Source of the DNA: Clostridiales bacterium
GTDB lineage: Bacteria; Bacillota; Clostridia; Oscillospirales; Acutalibacteraceae
DNA length: 16,817 nt
Direction: 5' to 3'
Assembly: GCA_012511485.1 (NCBI GenBank)
Contig: JAAZFZ010000084.1
Location: 1-16,817 of the forward strand
Below the pieces are notes generated by a model, which had not been told where the DNA came from, did not search any database, and saw nothing but the letters and a program-made list of their open reading frames with translations. Both the position numbers and the translations under genes were made by a program. Positions 1 through 6,315 of the stretch are shown piece after piece; positions within the stretch are counted from its first letter, which is position 1, and each line of letters starts with the position of its first letter.

Positions 1-319
1 CGGCGGGAAGGCAGGCGGCAATATCGCCCTTATGTTCGAGCTTGCCCGCAAGGACGCATAGCTTATCTCTGCATTCAGCATGAGAAAAGCAGACACCGTC
101 CTTTTCGAATCTGACGGTAACGGCAGGCACACAGTCAAGCCGTGTTTCGTAGCTCTCATTGACCTCGGACAAACTGACTCTTGAAAGCTCCTCGCCGTTT
201 TTATATATTACTGCCTGCAAACTCCCTGTTGAAAAATGCCGAGGAAGAAGAAAAGCGCAGCAGGCAAGCAGGATTATCAATATTAGAAATATATCGGCTT
301 TTTTTATAAGCTTATTCAT
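1..319 (-). CDS. NusG domain II-containing protein (partial, 3' end outside window)
   Basis: The reading frame opens with ATG at 319 and is still open at base 1, giving 106 visible residues. It starts MNKLIKKADIFLILIILL, so one N-terminal membrane anchor (about residues 7-25) is followed by an extracytoplasmic beta-rich part (LQAVIYKNGEELSRVSL). A cysteine pattern typical of stand-alone NusG-II proteins follows (VCFSHAECRDKLCV, then AACLPAG). Such proteins often sit beside apbE or rnf genes in Clostridia; their exact role is unknown, possibly in maturation or support of membrane flavoproteins. The ATG overlaps the apbE stop codon (ATGA), so translation is probably coupled. The family call rests on the anchor, the cysteine pattern and the neighbour. 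The missing C-terminus prevents a length comparison. Confidence 0.8.
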   Translation of the reverse strand, partial: MNKLIKKADIFLILIILLACCAFLLPRHFSTGSLQAVIYKNGEELSRVSLSEVNESYETRLDCVPAVTVRFEKDGVCFSHAECRDKLCVLAGKLEHKGDIAACLPA

Positions 320-1353
320 ATTGCTGCCTTTAACCGGTAATCGTCATTTTCAAGAGCAAAGCTCTCTTTGAGCCCGCCTGTAACGGCTATGGATTTATCC
401 TCAAAAATAAAGACTGCCTGTGCGTTGTATTTTTCGATAAGAGGGAGGCTGCTTTCGTAGCCAAGGACAAAGCAGGCAGTTGAAAGTGCGTCACTGAGCA
501 AGCCTGAATCACAAACTATTGTAACGCTGACAAGCCCGCTCTCCGCCGGATATCCTGTCTGCGAGCTGAGGATATGGTGGTAGGTTTTACCCTCAAATGT
601 GAACACCTTTTCATAGTTCCCCGAGGTGGAAACGCAGGCGGCCTTTGTCTTGATTATCCCTAAATAGTCGTTTGCATCGCCTGAGGGGTTTCTGATTCCG
701 ACATCAAAATCCCCCGCCCCATGCAGCATTATACTGCCGCCGACAGAAATAACCGCCCTCTTGAGGTCATGCTTTCGGGCAATTTTTCTCGCCTCATCGC
801 AGGCAATCCCCTTGCCTATAGCTCCCATATCCAGCATCTGCGTTGCAGGAATTCTGACCCTGTTGCCGGAAATATAAACATTTTTTGCGCTGACGGTTTT
901 TAGTGCATCGTCTATTTCGCTCTGTGTTGGGACTCGGGCAGTGTCGCTACCGATACCCCATAGCTTAGTCACAGCGCCGATGGTAATGTCGAGGGCATAG
1001 TTGCTTGCGCGGCAGACCTCGAGCGTTGCGCCTAACCACAGAGCAGTTTCACTGCTCACCTCAATAAGGGTGCCGGATTCGGTATTAACCTTATATATAT
1101 CGGAGGAGGAAACATTCATCGACAGGTTATTGTTTTCAATGCGGCTTATTCTGTCAACAATATTCTGGGCAGCCTGAGGCGCCTGTTTGCCTATGAGCTT
1201 CTGAGATACTACAGAGCCCATTGCAATGTCATTTTTGGTGTATTCGCTGCTGCCTCTTAAATAATCAAGCGTGACAAGACCTGCAAGTGCAACCGTAGCA
1301 ATAACAATGATTAAAGGCAGCCATTTGGACTTGCTTTTGTTTTTGTCTGCCAA
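316..1353 (-). CDS. apbE: FAD:protein FMN transferase (ApbE), membrane anchored
   Basis: ApbE cleaves FAD and attaches FMN covalently to Thr/Ser of extracytoplasmic flavoprotein domains such as those of RnfG/RnfD or FMN-binding proteins. I place the start at TTG 1353 (345 aa), because AGGGG lies 8 nt upstream; an upstream TTG at 1380 has no such site. One membrane anchor lies at residues 12-30. Family motifs in order are DMGAIGKG (175-182), SVGGS (203-207), HHILSSQTGYPA (259-270) and SDALSTACF (287-295), the last carrying the Mg-binding Asp and Thr. Length and motif order are those of an intact enzyme. It is the first gene of an operon with the NusG-II protein, which it overlaps by 4 bp. No flavinylation target is in the window. 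Confidence 0.93.
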   Translation of the reverse strand: MADKNKSKSKWLPLIIVIATVALAGLVTLDYLRGSSEYTKNDIAMGSVVSQKLIGKQAPQAAQNIVDRISRIENNNLSMNVSSSDIYKVNTESGTLIEVSSETALWLGATLEVCRASNYALDITIGAVTKLWGIGSDTARVPTQSEIDDALKTVSAKNVYISGNRVRIPATQMLDMGAIGKGIACDEARKIARKHDLKRAVISVGGSIMLHGAGDFDVGIRNPSGDANDYLGIIKTKAACVSTSGNYEKVFTFEGKTYHHILSSQTGYPAESGLVSVTIVCDSGLLSDALSTACFVLGYESSLPLIEKYNAQAVFIFEDKSIAVTGGLKESFALENDDYRLKAAI

Positions 1354-1393
1354 AGACTTCACCCCTGTTTCAATGCACAAAAGTTCATGTTAT

Positions 1394-1422
1394 ATTCTAC
1401 AGTATTCTGATAGAACATTCAA
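1394..1422 (-). promoter_or_regulatory. Candidate promoter for apbE
   Basis: On the minus strand TTGAAT (1422-1417) and TAGAAT (1399-1394) are separated by 17 nt, about 40 nt before the apbE start. The layout resembles the promoter proposed for the response regulator at 4205-4233: both read TTGTTGAA at -35 and TGTAGAATA at -10. No experimental support. Confidence 0.4.
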
Positions 1423-1430
1423 CAAGCCCC

Positions 1431-1448
1431 CTATTAAATAATTAACAA
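1431..1448. promoter_or_regulatory. Rex-like operator
   Basis: CTATTAA-ATAA-TTAACAA matches the clostridial Rex consensus TTGTTAA-N4-TTAACAA at 12 of 14 defined positions, with one half-site perfect and the spacer of the right length. It lies between the divergent apbE and alcohol dehydrogenase promoters. Rex is the NADH/NAD+-sensing repressor that commonly controls fermentative alcohol dehydrogenases in Clostridia. The rex gene is not in the window, so the assignment is by consensus and target type only. Confidence 0.5.
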
Positions 1449-1474
1449 TTATTCGTGTATATTTTAGACAATTG

Positions 1475-1483
1475 TGCTATAAT
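1475..1483 (+). promoter_or_regulatory. Extended -10 promoter of the iron alcohol dehydrogenase
   Basis: TGCTATAAT is a perfect -10 hexamer with the TGN extension, 34 nt before the ATG at 1517. No good -35 hexamer is present at 17 nt (GTGTAT), which fits an extended -10 promoter that depends little on the -35 element. Confidence 0.55.
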
Positions 1484-1516
1484 TATTTCAAACTGTATAT
1501 ATTTGGAGGTTGCTGC

Positions 1517-2626
1517 ATGAAAATGGATTTTTTTATGCCAACAATGCTTATAAGCGGCAGAAACTGTGTTATAAATAACTCCTCGATGCTCTGCGGGCTG
1601 GGCAGAAAATGCCTGATAATTACAGGCGGCTCATCGGCAAAAAAAAGCGGCGCTCTTGACGACCTTGTCTGCGCACTCGAAAAGGAAGGGACAGCTCATG
1701 ATGTTTTCACCTCGATTGAGCCGAATCCGCTGATTTCCTCATGCCACAGTGCAGGCGTTATGGCAAGGGAAACAGGGGCTGATTTCATTGCCGGAATTGG
1801 CGGAGGCTCAGTCCTTGATGCGTCAAAGGCAATTGCAATATATGTCGCCAACGGCGACTTGAAGGATGAGGATATATATAAAAGGGAATACACAAAAAGC
1901 CCGCTGCCCGTGGTTCTCATAGGAACAACGTCAGGAACAGGGAGTGAGGTCACCGGCGTATCTGTTCTCACTCGGGATGATAACGGGCGAAAAAAGAGCA
2001 TTTCAGGAGCAGACTGCTATGCAAGGCTCTCCTTCCTCGATGCAAAATACACTCATTCGCTGCCCTTTGATGCAACCGCTTCAACCGCTCTCGATGCTCT
2101 CGCCCACACTGTTGAGGGCTGGTTCGGGCCGAGGATGAATGAAACTGCAAAGCTCTTTGCGGTCAAAGCAATGCATCTGCTTTGGGGCAACATAAAATTT
2201 CTAGGCAAGGAAAAATGCCTGCCTGACGAAAAGCAGCGAGAGGAGCTCTATTTTGGCTCAATCTATGCGGGGCTTGTGATAAACTCATGCGGGACGGGCT
2301 TCCCCCATCCTCTGGGCTATGTCCTGACTGAAGGCTTTAATGTTCCGCACGGAAAGGCCTGTGCTGCCTTCATGCCTAAATTCCTTGAAAGGGCTGAAAA
2401 ATTCGAGCCTGAAAAGCTAAATGAGCTTCTTGAAACGGTGAGCGAAACAAGGGAGAGCTTTTCGGCTGCGGTTAGCCTGCTCGAAGACCTTCACGGAATA
2501 AAAATCTCAAGGCAGGAGGCGTTCGAGTATGCAAAACGCTGGGATAAAATACCAAAGAATTTTGAGGCTTCCCCCGGCGGGCTGACACAGCAGGAGGCGG
2601 CTGAAATATTGGCGGAGGTTTTTTAA
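1517..2626 (+). CDS. Iron-containing alcohol dehydrogenase
   Basis: NAD(P)H-dependent, Fe-activated alcohol/aldehyde oxidoreductase of the group III ADH family, likely regenerating NAD(P)+ during fermentation in the cytoplasm. The ATG at 1517 is chosen because GGAGG (1505-1509) lies 7 nt upstream; a start at 1472 would lie inside the promoter. The 369-residue protein has the nucleotide-binding stretch GIGGGSVLDASK (93-104), TTSGTGSE (137-144) and the four metal ligands Asp193, His197 (DALAH), His264 (FPHPLG) and His278 (VPHGK). Length is slightly below the usual 380-400. It is monocistronic, divergent from apbE, with an extended -10 promoter and a Rex-like site upstream. The substrate (butanol, propanediol, lactaldehyde or other) cannot be read from sequence. 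Confidence 0.93.
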   Translation: MKMDFFMPTMLISGRNCVINNSSMLCGLGRKCLIITGGSSAKKSGALDDLVCALEKEGTAHDVFTSIEPNPLISSCHSAGVMARETGADFIAGIGGGSVLDASKAIAIYVANGDLKDEDIYKREYTKSPLPVVLIGTTSGTGSEVTGVSVLTRDDNGRKKSISGADCYARLSFLDAKYTHSLPFDATASTALDALAHTVEGWFGPRMNETAKLFAVKAMHLLWGNIKFLGKEKCLPDEKQREELYFGSIYAGLVINSCGTGFPHPLGYVLTEGFNVPHGKACAAFMPKFLERAEKFEPEKLNELLETVSETRESFSAAVSLLEDLHGIKISRQEAFEYAKRWDKIPKNFEASPGGLTQQEAAEILAEVF

Positions 2627-2637
2627 TAAGCCTTAAA

Positions 2638-2856
2638 TCAAACTAAGCTGTCGATATTTTTGAGAATATAGCCTGCGCTCATAATCGCACGCTCAAAAAT
2701 GCCGTCGGGAATATCTCTTGAAACATTGACAAACGCTTTCTTTTCATTCAGGTTAACCGAAACATCGGTTACACCCTCAACTCCCGAAATAGCACTAAAG
2801 ACCTGATTTTTACTCGTTTCGTTCATCATGCCGTCAATGGTCAGTGTTTTTTTCAT
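2638..2856 (-). CDS. Heavy-metal-associated (HMA)-fold protein lacking the CxxC motif
   Basis: 72 residues starting MKKTLTIDGMMNETSKNQVF, with GAGGAG about 10 nt upstream of the ATG. The layout is that of a copper-chaperone/HMA domain: strand, GM loop, helix, then GVEGVTDVSVNLNEKKAFVNV and a second helix (DGIFERAIMSAGY). In the canonical GMxCxxC loop both metal-binding cysteines are replaced, by Asn12 and Ser15, and the protein has no cysteine at all. It therefore cannot bind Cu(I) or Zn in the usual way. It faces the alcohol dehydrogenase convergently with an 11-bp gap. It is far from the metal ATPase at 14515-16392, so a functional link is not implied. Role unknown; the fold call is moderately secure. 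Confidence 0.75.
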   Translation of the reverse strand: MKKTLTIDGMMNETSKNQVFSAISGVEGVTDVSVNLNEKKAFVNVSRDIPDGIFERAIMSAGYILKNIDSLV

Positions 2857-2898
2857 GTTGTAAATCTCCTCAATTTATAACTTGAACTGCCATTGATA

Positions 2899-3166
2899 TT
2901 ATTCCCATAATTTGTGCTTTTTATTTTCATGTTGTAAATTTATTGCCTTGGTAGCAATTTTTTTGCAAAATTCGCTGTCATGCTCCACAAACTGAATTGT
3001 CGGCTCGTATTTGAGCAAAAGCTCCTCGATTTGCATTCGGGATATTACATCTATGAAATTGAGCGGTTCGTCCCAGATATACAGGTGTGCTTTTTGCAAA
3101 GGCTCTTTGCGATTAGCACCTTCTTTTTCTGACCCTGACTCAAGGCGACTCGCCCCTCTTGATATT
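2899..3166 (-). pseudogene. C-terminal remnant of an ABC-F ATPase (Lsa/Vga-like), frameshifted
   Basis: Reading the minus strand, KYQEGRVALSQGQKKKVLIA is an ABC signature region and runs to SLCK. After a one-base shift the next frame continues AHLYIWDEPLNFID (Walker B), then FVEHDSEFCKKIATK (switch His) and ends at a TAA. The join needs six A where the sequence has five (plus-strand T run 3091-3095), so a single A has been lost. Everything N-terminal of the second ATPase signature is absent, and unrelated sequence with tRNA-Arg follows. The wording LSQGQKKKVLIAKSLC and YIWDEPLNFID is characteristic of ribosome-protecting ABC-F proteins linked to lincosamide/streptogramin/pleuromutilin resistance. 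The piece is too short to work. Confidence 0.85.
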
Positions 3167-3187
3167 TTATACTTTTGGTGTTAAAAT
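3159..3187 (+). promoter_or_regulatory. Promoter of tRNA-Arg
   Basis: TTGATA (3159-3164) and TAAAAT (3182-3187) are spaced by exactly 17 nt, and the -10 ends 19 nt before the tRNA 5' end. The -35 element lies at the upstream edge of the ABC-F remnant. Confidence 0.6.
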
Positions 3188-3206
3188 TAGTCGTTGCAAA
3201 ATACAT

Positions 3207-3284
3207 CCGCCCGTAGCACAGTCCGGATAGTGCAGCAGATTCCGATTCTGAAGGTCGGGGGTTCAAATCCCTCCGGGCGGGCCA
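3207..3284 (+). tRNA. tRNA-Arg (anticodon CCG)
   Basis: A full cloverleaf can be drawn. The acceptor CCGCCCG pairs with CGGGCGG and the D stem GCAC with GTGC. The anticodon stem has a single mismatch at its base, with loop TTCCGAT (anticodon CCG at 3242-3244). The T stem GGGGG pairs with CCCTC (one G-U) around the TTCAAAT loop. Discriminator G and an encoded CCA (3282-3284) complete it. It reads CGG arginine codons. It has its own promoter upstream and an intrinsic terminator 12 nt downstream, so it is a single-gene unit. Confidence 0.95.
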
Positions 3285-3295
3285 GAATATTTGTT

Positions 3296-3328
3296 GAAAG
3301 AAGTCGTTTGGGCGACTTCTTTCGTTTT
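3296..3328 (+). terminator. Intrinsic terminator of tRNA-Arg
   Basis: A perfect 11-bp stem (GAAAGAAGTCG / CGACTTCTTTC) with a 6-nt loop is followed by GTTTT, directly after the encoded CCA of the tRNA. Confidence 0.8.
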
Positions 3329-3445
3329 GCATGGTAAAATAAAAAAAGCTTTGTGAAGCGTATTAAGCCCTCAAAAACGGAAAGAGGATGAATTGTAAAA
3401 AAGCGGATTATTGAAAGCAATGCATTTTTTTGTTAACTCTTTACA

Positions 3446-3474
3446 CAAAAACCCTGTCGAATTTCTTCGGCGGG
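3446..3474 (-). terminator. Terminator of the response regulator gene
   Basis: On the minus strand CCCGCCGAA pairs with TTCGAC(A)GGG across a GAAA loop, with one bulge, followed by TTTTTG. It begins about 15 nt after the response regulator stop. A T run (3476-3481) also follows the hairpin on the plus strand, so it may act in both directions. Confidence 0.7.
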
Positions 3475-3489
3475 ATTTTTTCTTATCAC

Positions 3490-4173
3490 TTACGCCCCTG
3501 CATTGAATTTGTAGCCGAAGCCCCAGACTGTTTCAATGTAATTCTCATAGGGGTGGATATTAACACGCAGGGTTTTTATGTGGGAGTCGACTGTTCTGTC
3601 CATACCGTCATAATCAATGCCCCAGACCTCGTTGAGCAGCATATCACGGGAGAACGCCTTGTTCGGGTTCTGAGAAAGAAAGCTCAGCAGGGCATATTCC
3701 TTGGGTGTGAGGTTTACCTGCCTGTCGTCAACATAGACTGCTCTAGACACTGTGTTGATATAAAGCCCACCGAATGAGATTTTTCTCGGCCCTCTGCGCT
3801 CGAGCTCTCCGCACCGCCTGAGCAGTACCTCCGCTTTGCGCATAAGTATAGGCACTGAAACGGGTTTAGGCAAATAATCGTCCGCTCCGGTTTCATAAAA
3901 GCTCACAATATCCTCCTCGCTGCCGTCCTCACCAATAATTATCAGCGGGATATCCGAAACCTTCCTTATCTGACGGCATACGATTTTTCCGTTTAATTCG
4001 GGCAGGCGGGCATCGAGAATAACCAGATTATAGTCATTTCGGCGAAACAGCTTAAGGGCGGCAATCCCATCTGCCGCCTCGTCGCAAAGATACCCTTTTG
4101 CCATTATTTTGCTGCTAATTGCACTCCTTATGTTTTTGTCAATGTCAACCACGAGCAGACGGATACTATCCAT
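3490..4173 (-). CDS. OmpR/PhoB-family response regulator, orphan
   Basis: 227 residues: receiver domain (about 1-118) and winged-helix DNA-binding domain (about 128-225). In the receiver the acidic pair is Asp10/Asp12, the phospho-acceptor is Asp54 (VILDARLP) and the conserved Lys is Lys103 (LPKPVS). The switch Thr/Ser that normally ends beta-4 is replaced by Gly81 (PLIIIGEDG). The effector domain has the usual LTPKEYALLSFL, RTVDSHIKTLR and ETVWGFGYKF motifs. The ATG is preceded by GGGGGTAG. The gene is transcribed alone, with its own promoter and terminator, and no histidine kinase lies within the window. It regulates transcription of unknown targets. The loss of the switch residue suggests altered, possibly phosphorylation-independent, activation. 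Confidence 0.92.
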   Translation of the reverse strand: MDSIRLLVVDIDKNIRSAISSKIMAKGYLCDEAADGIAALKLFRRNDYNLVILDARLPELNGKIVCRQIRKVSDIPLIIIGEDGSEEDIVSFYETGADDYLPKPVSVPILMRKAEVLLRRCGELERRGPRKISFGGLYINTVSRAVYVDDRQVNLTPKEYALLSFLSQNPNKAFSRDMLLNEVWGIDYDGMDRTVDSHIKTLRVNIHPYENYIETVWGFGYKFNAGA

Positions 4174-4204
4174 AACTCTACCCCCAATATGTGCCTTCCC
4201 ATTT

Positions 4205-4233
4205 ATTCTACAATAATTAATTGTTTATTTCAA
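4205..4233 (-). promoter_or_regulatory. Candidate promoter of the response regulator
   Basis: TTGAAA (4233-4228) and TAGAAT (4210-4205) with a 17-nt spacer, about 30 nt upstream of the ATG at 4173 and just downstream of the hydrogenase operon terminator. Confidence 0.55.
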
Positions 4234-4235
4234 CA

Positions 4236-4279
4236 AAATATTCATGGGAGCCGCACCTGCATGGCACGGCTCCCATGAA
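4236..4279 (-). terminator. Terminator of the hydrogenase operon
   Basis: On the minus strand TTCATGGGAGCCG (4279-4267) pairs perfectly with CGGCTCCCATGAA (4253-4241), 13 bp around a 13-nt loop, followed by TATTTTG. It lies 20 nt after the hydA stop codon. Confidence 0.75.
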
Positions 4280-4299
4280 CTTTTAATGGAGGCTTTTTC

Positions 4300-6309
4300 T
4301 TATTTGTCGGTATAATCTGAAACGACCTTTTTAAGGATATCGACTGTTTCCAGCACATTTGCAAGCTCTTTTTTAAGCCTGTTGTTATCTGCCTCGAGAG
4401 CGAGTACACGCACGGATTCAAGCTCCTCGCGCACACGCCCGCTTGCTGCCTCCCTGCCTGCAGGCTCTGAGGCAGACTTGCGTTTTTCATCCTGCTCAAG
4501 GGTTTCGATTGTAAACCTTTCATCGGTCAGCTCGTTGAACTTGCCCCGCTTGACATATTCGGTGTGCAGAAGCGTATGTGACATATGACCGCAGGGTTTG
4601 TCGAGAAACTGCTCATAAATTTTAGTTATGTAGGGATTGTCATGGGATTTACGCAGGGTTTTCTGCTCGTCCTCCGTGTAAAGCCCGCCGAGCCTCTTAT
4701 TTCTGACATCGGGGTCATCACTCCTCGGCTGACCGCCGCCCATTATGCAACCGTTCGGGCAGCCCATGACTTCAATAAAGTGATAGGGAGATTCTCCCTT
4801 TGCGATTTGCTCCATTAGCTCCTTTGCGCCCGAGAGCCCGCTTGTGACCGCAACACGAATTGTCACGCCGTCCAGGAATTTATAATCCTCAACAGGGTCT
4901 TCAATTGTGATTGCCGCCTCTTTAACGCGGGAGAGCCCGACTATTGGCGTTACATGAAGCCCGTCAAAGGGCAATTCACGGCCTGTGACAAGCTCATAGA
5001 CAGTTCTCAGTGCTGCCTCCATAACACCTCCTGTCAGGCCGAAAATATCCGCAGCACCCGTGGACATACCTAATGGGCTGTCAAATTCCTCATCCTTGAG
5101 ATTGACAAAGTCTATACCCATTTCCTTTATCATTGAAGCAAGCTCACGGGTGGTGAGCACGGCATCAACATTCGGATAACCGTAATTCTGCATTTCCTCG
5201 CGCTTAATCTCACACTTTTTAGCAGTGCAGGGCATGACGGAAACAACATAGATATCCTTAGGGTCAACCTTTATTTTCTCAGAGTAGTAGGACTTTATCA
5301 GGGCGCCCAGCATTGTATGCGGTGATTTGCAGGTTGAGAGATGCTCAAGCTTATCGGGATATGTGTGCTCAATAAATTTTATCCAGCCGGGGGAGCAGCT
5401 CGTTATCATCGGGAGAGTTGCCTTGCCGCCTGTCAGGGCATCCTTAACCCTGGTCAGCAGCTCCGTACCCTCCTCAATAATTGTTAGGTCTGCTGCAAAG
5501 TTTGTGTCAAAGACATCGTCAAATCCCATTGCATGGAGAGCAGCTGCAAGCTTCCCTGTAACTCGGGAGCCTGCCTCCATCCCGAACTCCTCGCCTATTG
5601 CAACACGAATTGCAGGTGCAGTCTGCACCACCACACGCTTACTCTTATCGTGCAGGGCCCCCCACACATCCTGAATGGAATCGGTTTCCTTTAATGCTCC
5701 GACGGGGCATACCACCGTACACTGACCGCAGAAGGAACAGTTAACATCGCCTAAAGGCATGCCCATTGCAGGGCTGATAACAGTATCAAAGCCCCTGTTC
5801 TGTGCGTTGATAACGCCTACGCCCTGAACCTCATTGCAGACTGTTATGCACCTCCTGCACAGGATGCATTTCGATATATCACGGGTTATTGAAACGGAAA
5901 TATCCGTGCTGCAGTTCGAGCGTTCACCCTCGAAACGGGTTGACTCAACGCCGAGCGTCCTGCCCAAAACCTGAAGCTCACAGCTCTGGTTGCGGCTGCA
6001 GCTCAGGCACTCCTTTGAATGGTCCGAAAGCAGGAGCTCATAAAGAACATTTCTTGCTCTTCTCACCCTTTCGGTGTTTGTGTTCACTACCATACCCTCA
6101 GAAACCTTTGTAATGCATGAGGGCATTAGTGTCTTTGCACCTTCAACCTCAACCACGCATATTCTGCAGGAGCCGAACTCGTGGACATCCTTGAGATAGC
6201 AGAGATTCGGTATTTTTATTCCGTTCTCACGCGCGGCTTCTATAATTGTTGTTCCATCCCGGGTCTGAATCTTTTTGCCGTTGATTGTTAAATTAACCAT
6301 ATTCGTCAT
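4300..6309 (-). CDS. hydA: [FeFe] hydrogenase catalytic subunit (HydA/HndD type)
   Basis: 669 residues; reversibly reduces protons to H2 as catalytic subunit of a cytoplasmic NADH-linked, probably bifurcating hydrogenase. Domains: [2Fe-2S] (Cys37, 48, 51, 65), His-ligated cluster (His97, Cys101, 104, 110), two [4Fe-4S] (Cys148, 151, 154, 158 and 191, 194, 197, 201), then the H-cluster domain. H-cluster motifs are L1 TSCSPGW (Cys305), L2 MPCTAKKCE (Cys361) and L3 VMGCPNGCIMGGGQP (Cys517, Cys521). Ser306 replaces the proton-relay Cys of the usual TSCCP, and L3 differs from the usual MACPGGC. Residues about 590-669 form an extra tail: a charged linker and a predicted coiled coil (LEADNNRLKKELANVL), not the Fe-S tail of some homologues. 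The start at 6309 is set by GGAGG, which falls within the terminal Arg-Arg codons of the upstream gene, so translation is coupled. Confidence 0.95.
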   Translation of the reverse strand: MTNMVNLTINGKKIQTRDGTTIIEAARENGIKIPNLCYLKDVHEFGSCRICVVEVEGAKTLMPSCITKVSEGMVVNTNTERVRRARNVLYELLLSDHSKECLSCSRNQSCELQVLGRTLGVESTRFEGERSNCSTDISVSITRDISKCILCRRCITVCNEVQGVGVINAQNRGFDTVISPAMGMPLGDVNCSFCGQCTVVCPVGALKETDSIQDVWGALHDKSKRVVVQTAPAIRVAIGEEFGMEAGSRVTGKLAAALHAMGFDDVFDTNFAADLTIIEEGTELLTRVKDALTGGKATLPMITSCSPGWIKFIEHTYPDKLEHLSTCKSPHTMLGALIKSYYSEKIKVDPKDIYVVSVMPCTAKKCEIKREEMQNYGYPNVDAVLTTRELASMIKEMGIDFVNLKDEEFDSPLGMSTGAADIFGLTGGVMEAALRTVYELVTGRELPFDGLHVTPIVGLSRVKEAAITIEDPVEDYKFLDGVTIRVAVTSGLSGAKELMEQIAKGESPYHFIEVMGCPNGCIMGGGQPRSDDPDVRNKRLGGLYTEDEQKTLRKSHDNPYITKIYEQFLDKPCGHMSHTLLHTEYVKRGKFNELTDERFTIETLEQDEKRKSASEPAGREAASGRVREELESVRVLALEADNNRLKKELANVLETVDILKKVVSDYTDK

Positions 6310-6315
6310 ATCGCC

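Noticed and set aside
3207..3284. tRNA-Arg as an integration site of a mobile element
   Set aside because: No integrase gene and no direct repeat of the tRNA 3' end is visible in the window, and the gene remnant lies on the 5' side of the tRNA.
3051..3420. Minus-strand reading frames with ARPEGFEPPTFRIG and RRDLNPRPSESES across 3187-3332
   Set aside because: These are the well-known false proteins produced by translating the antisense strand of a tRNA; the locus is tRNA-Arg(CCG).
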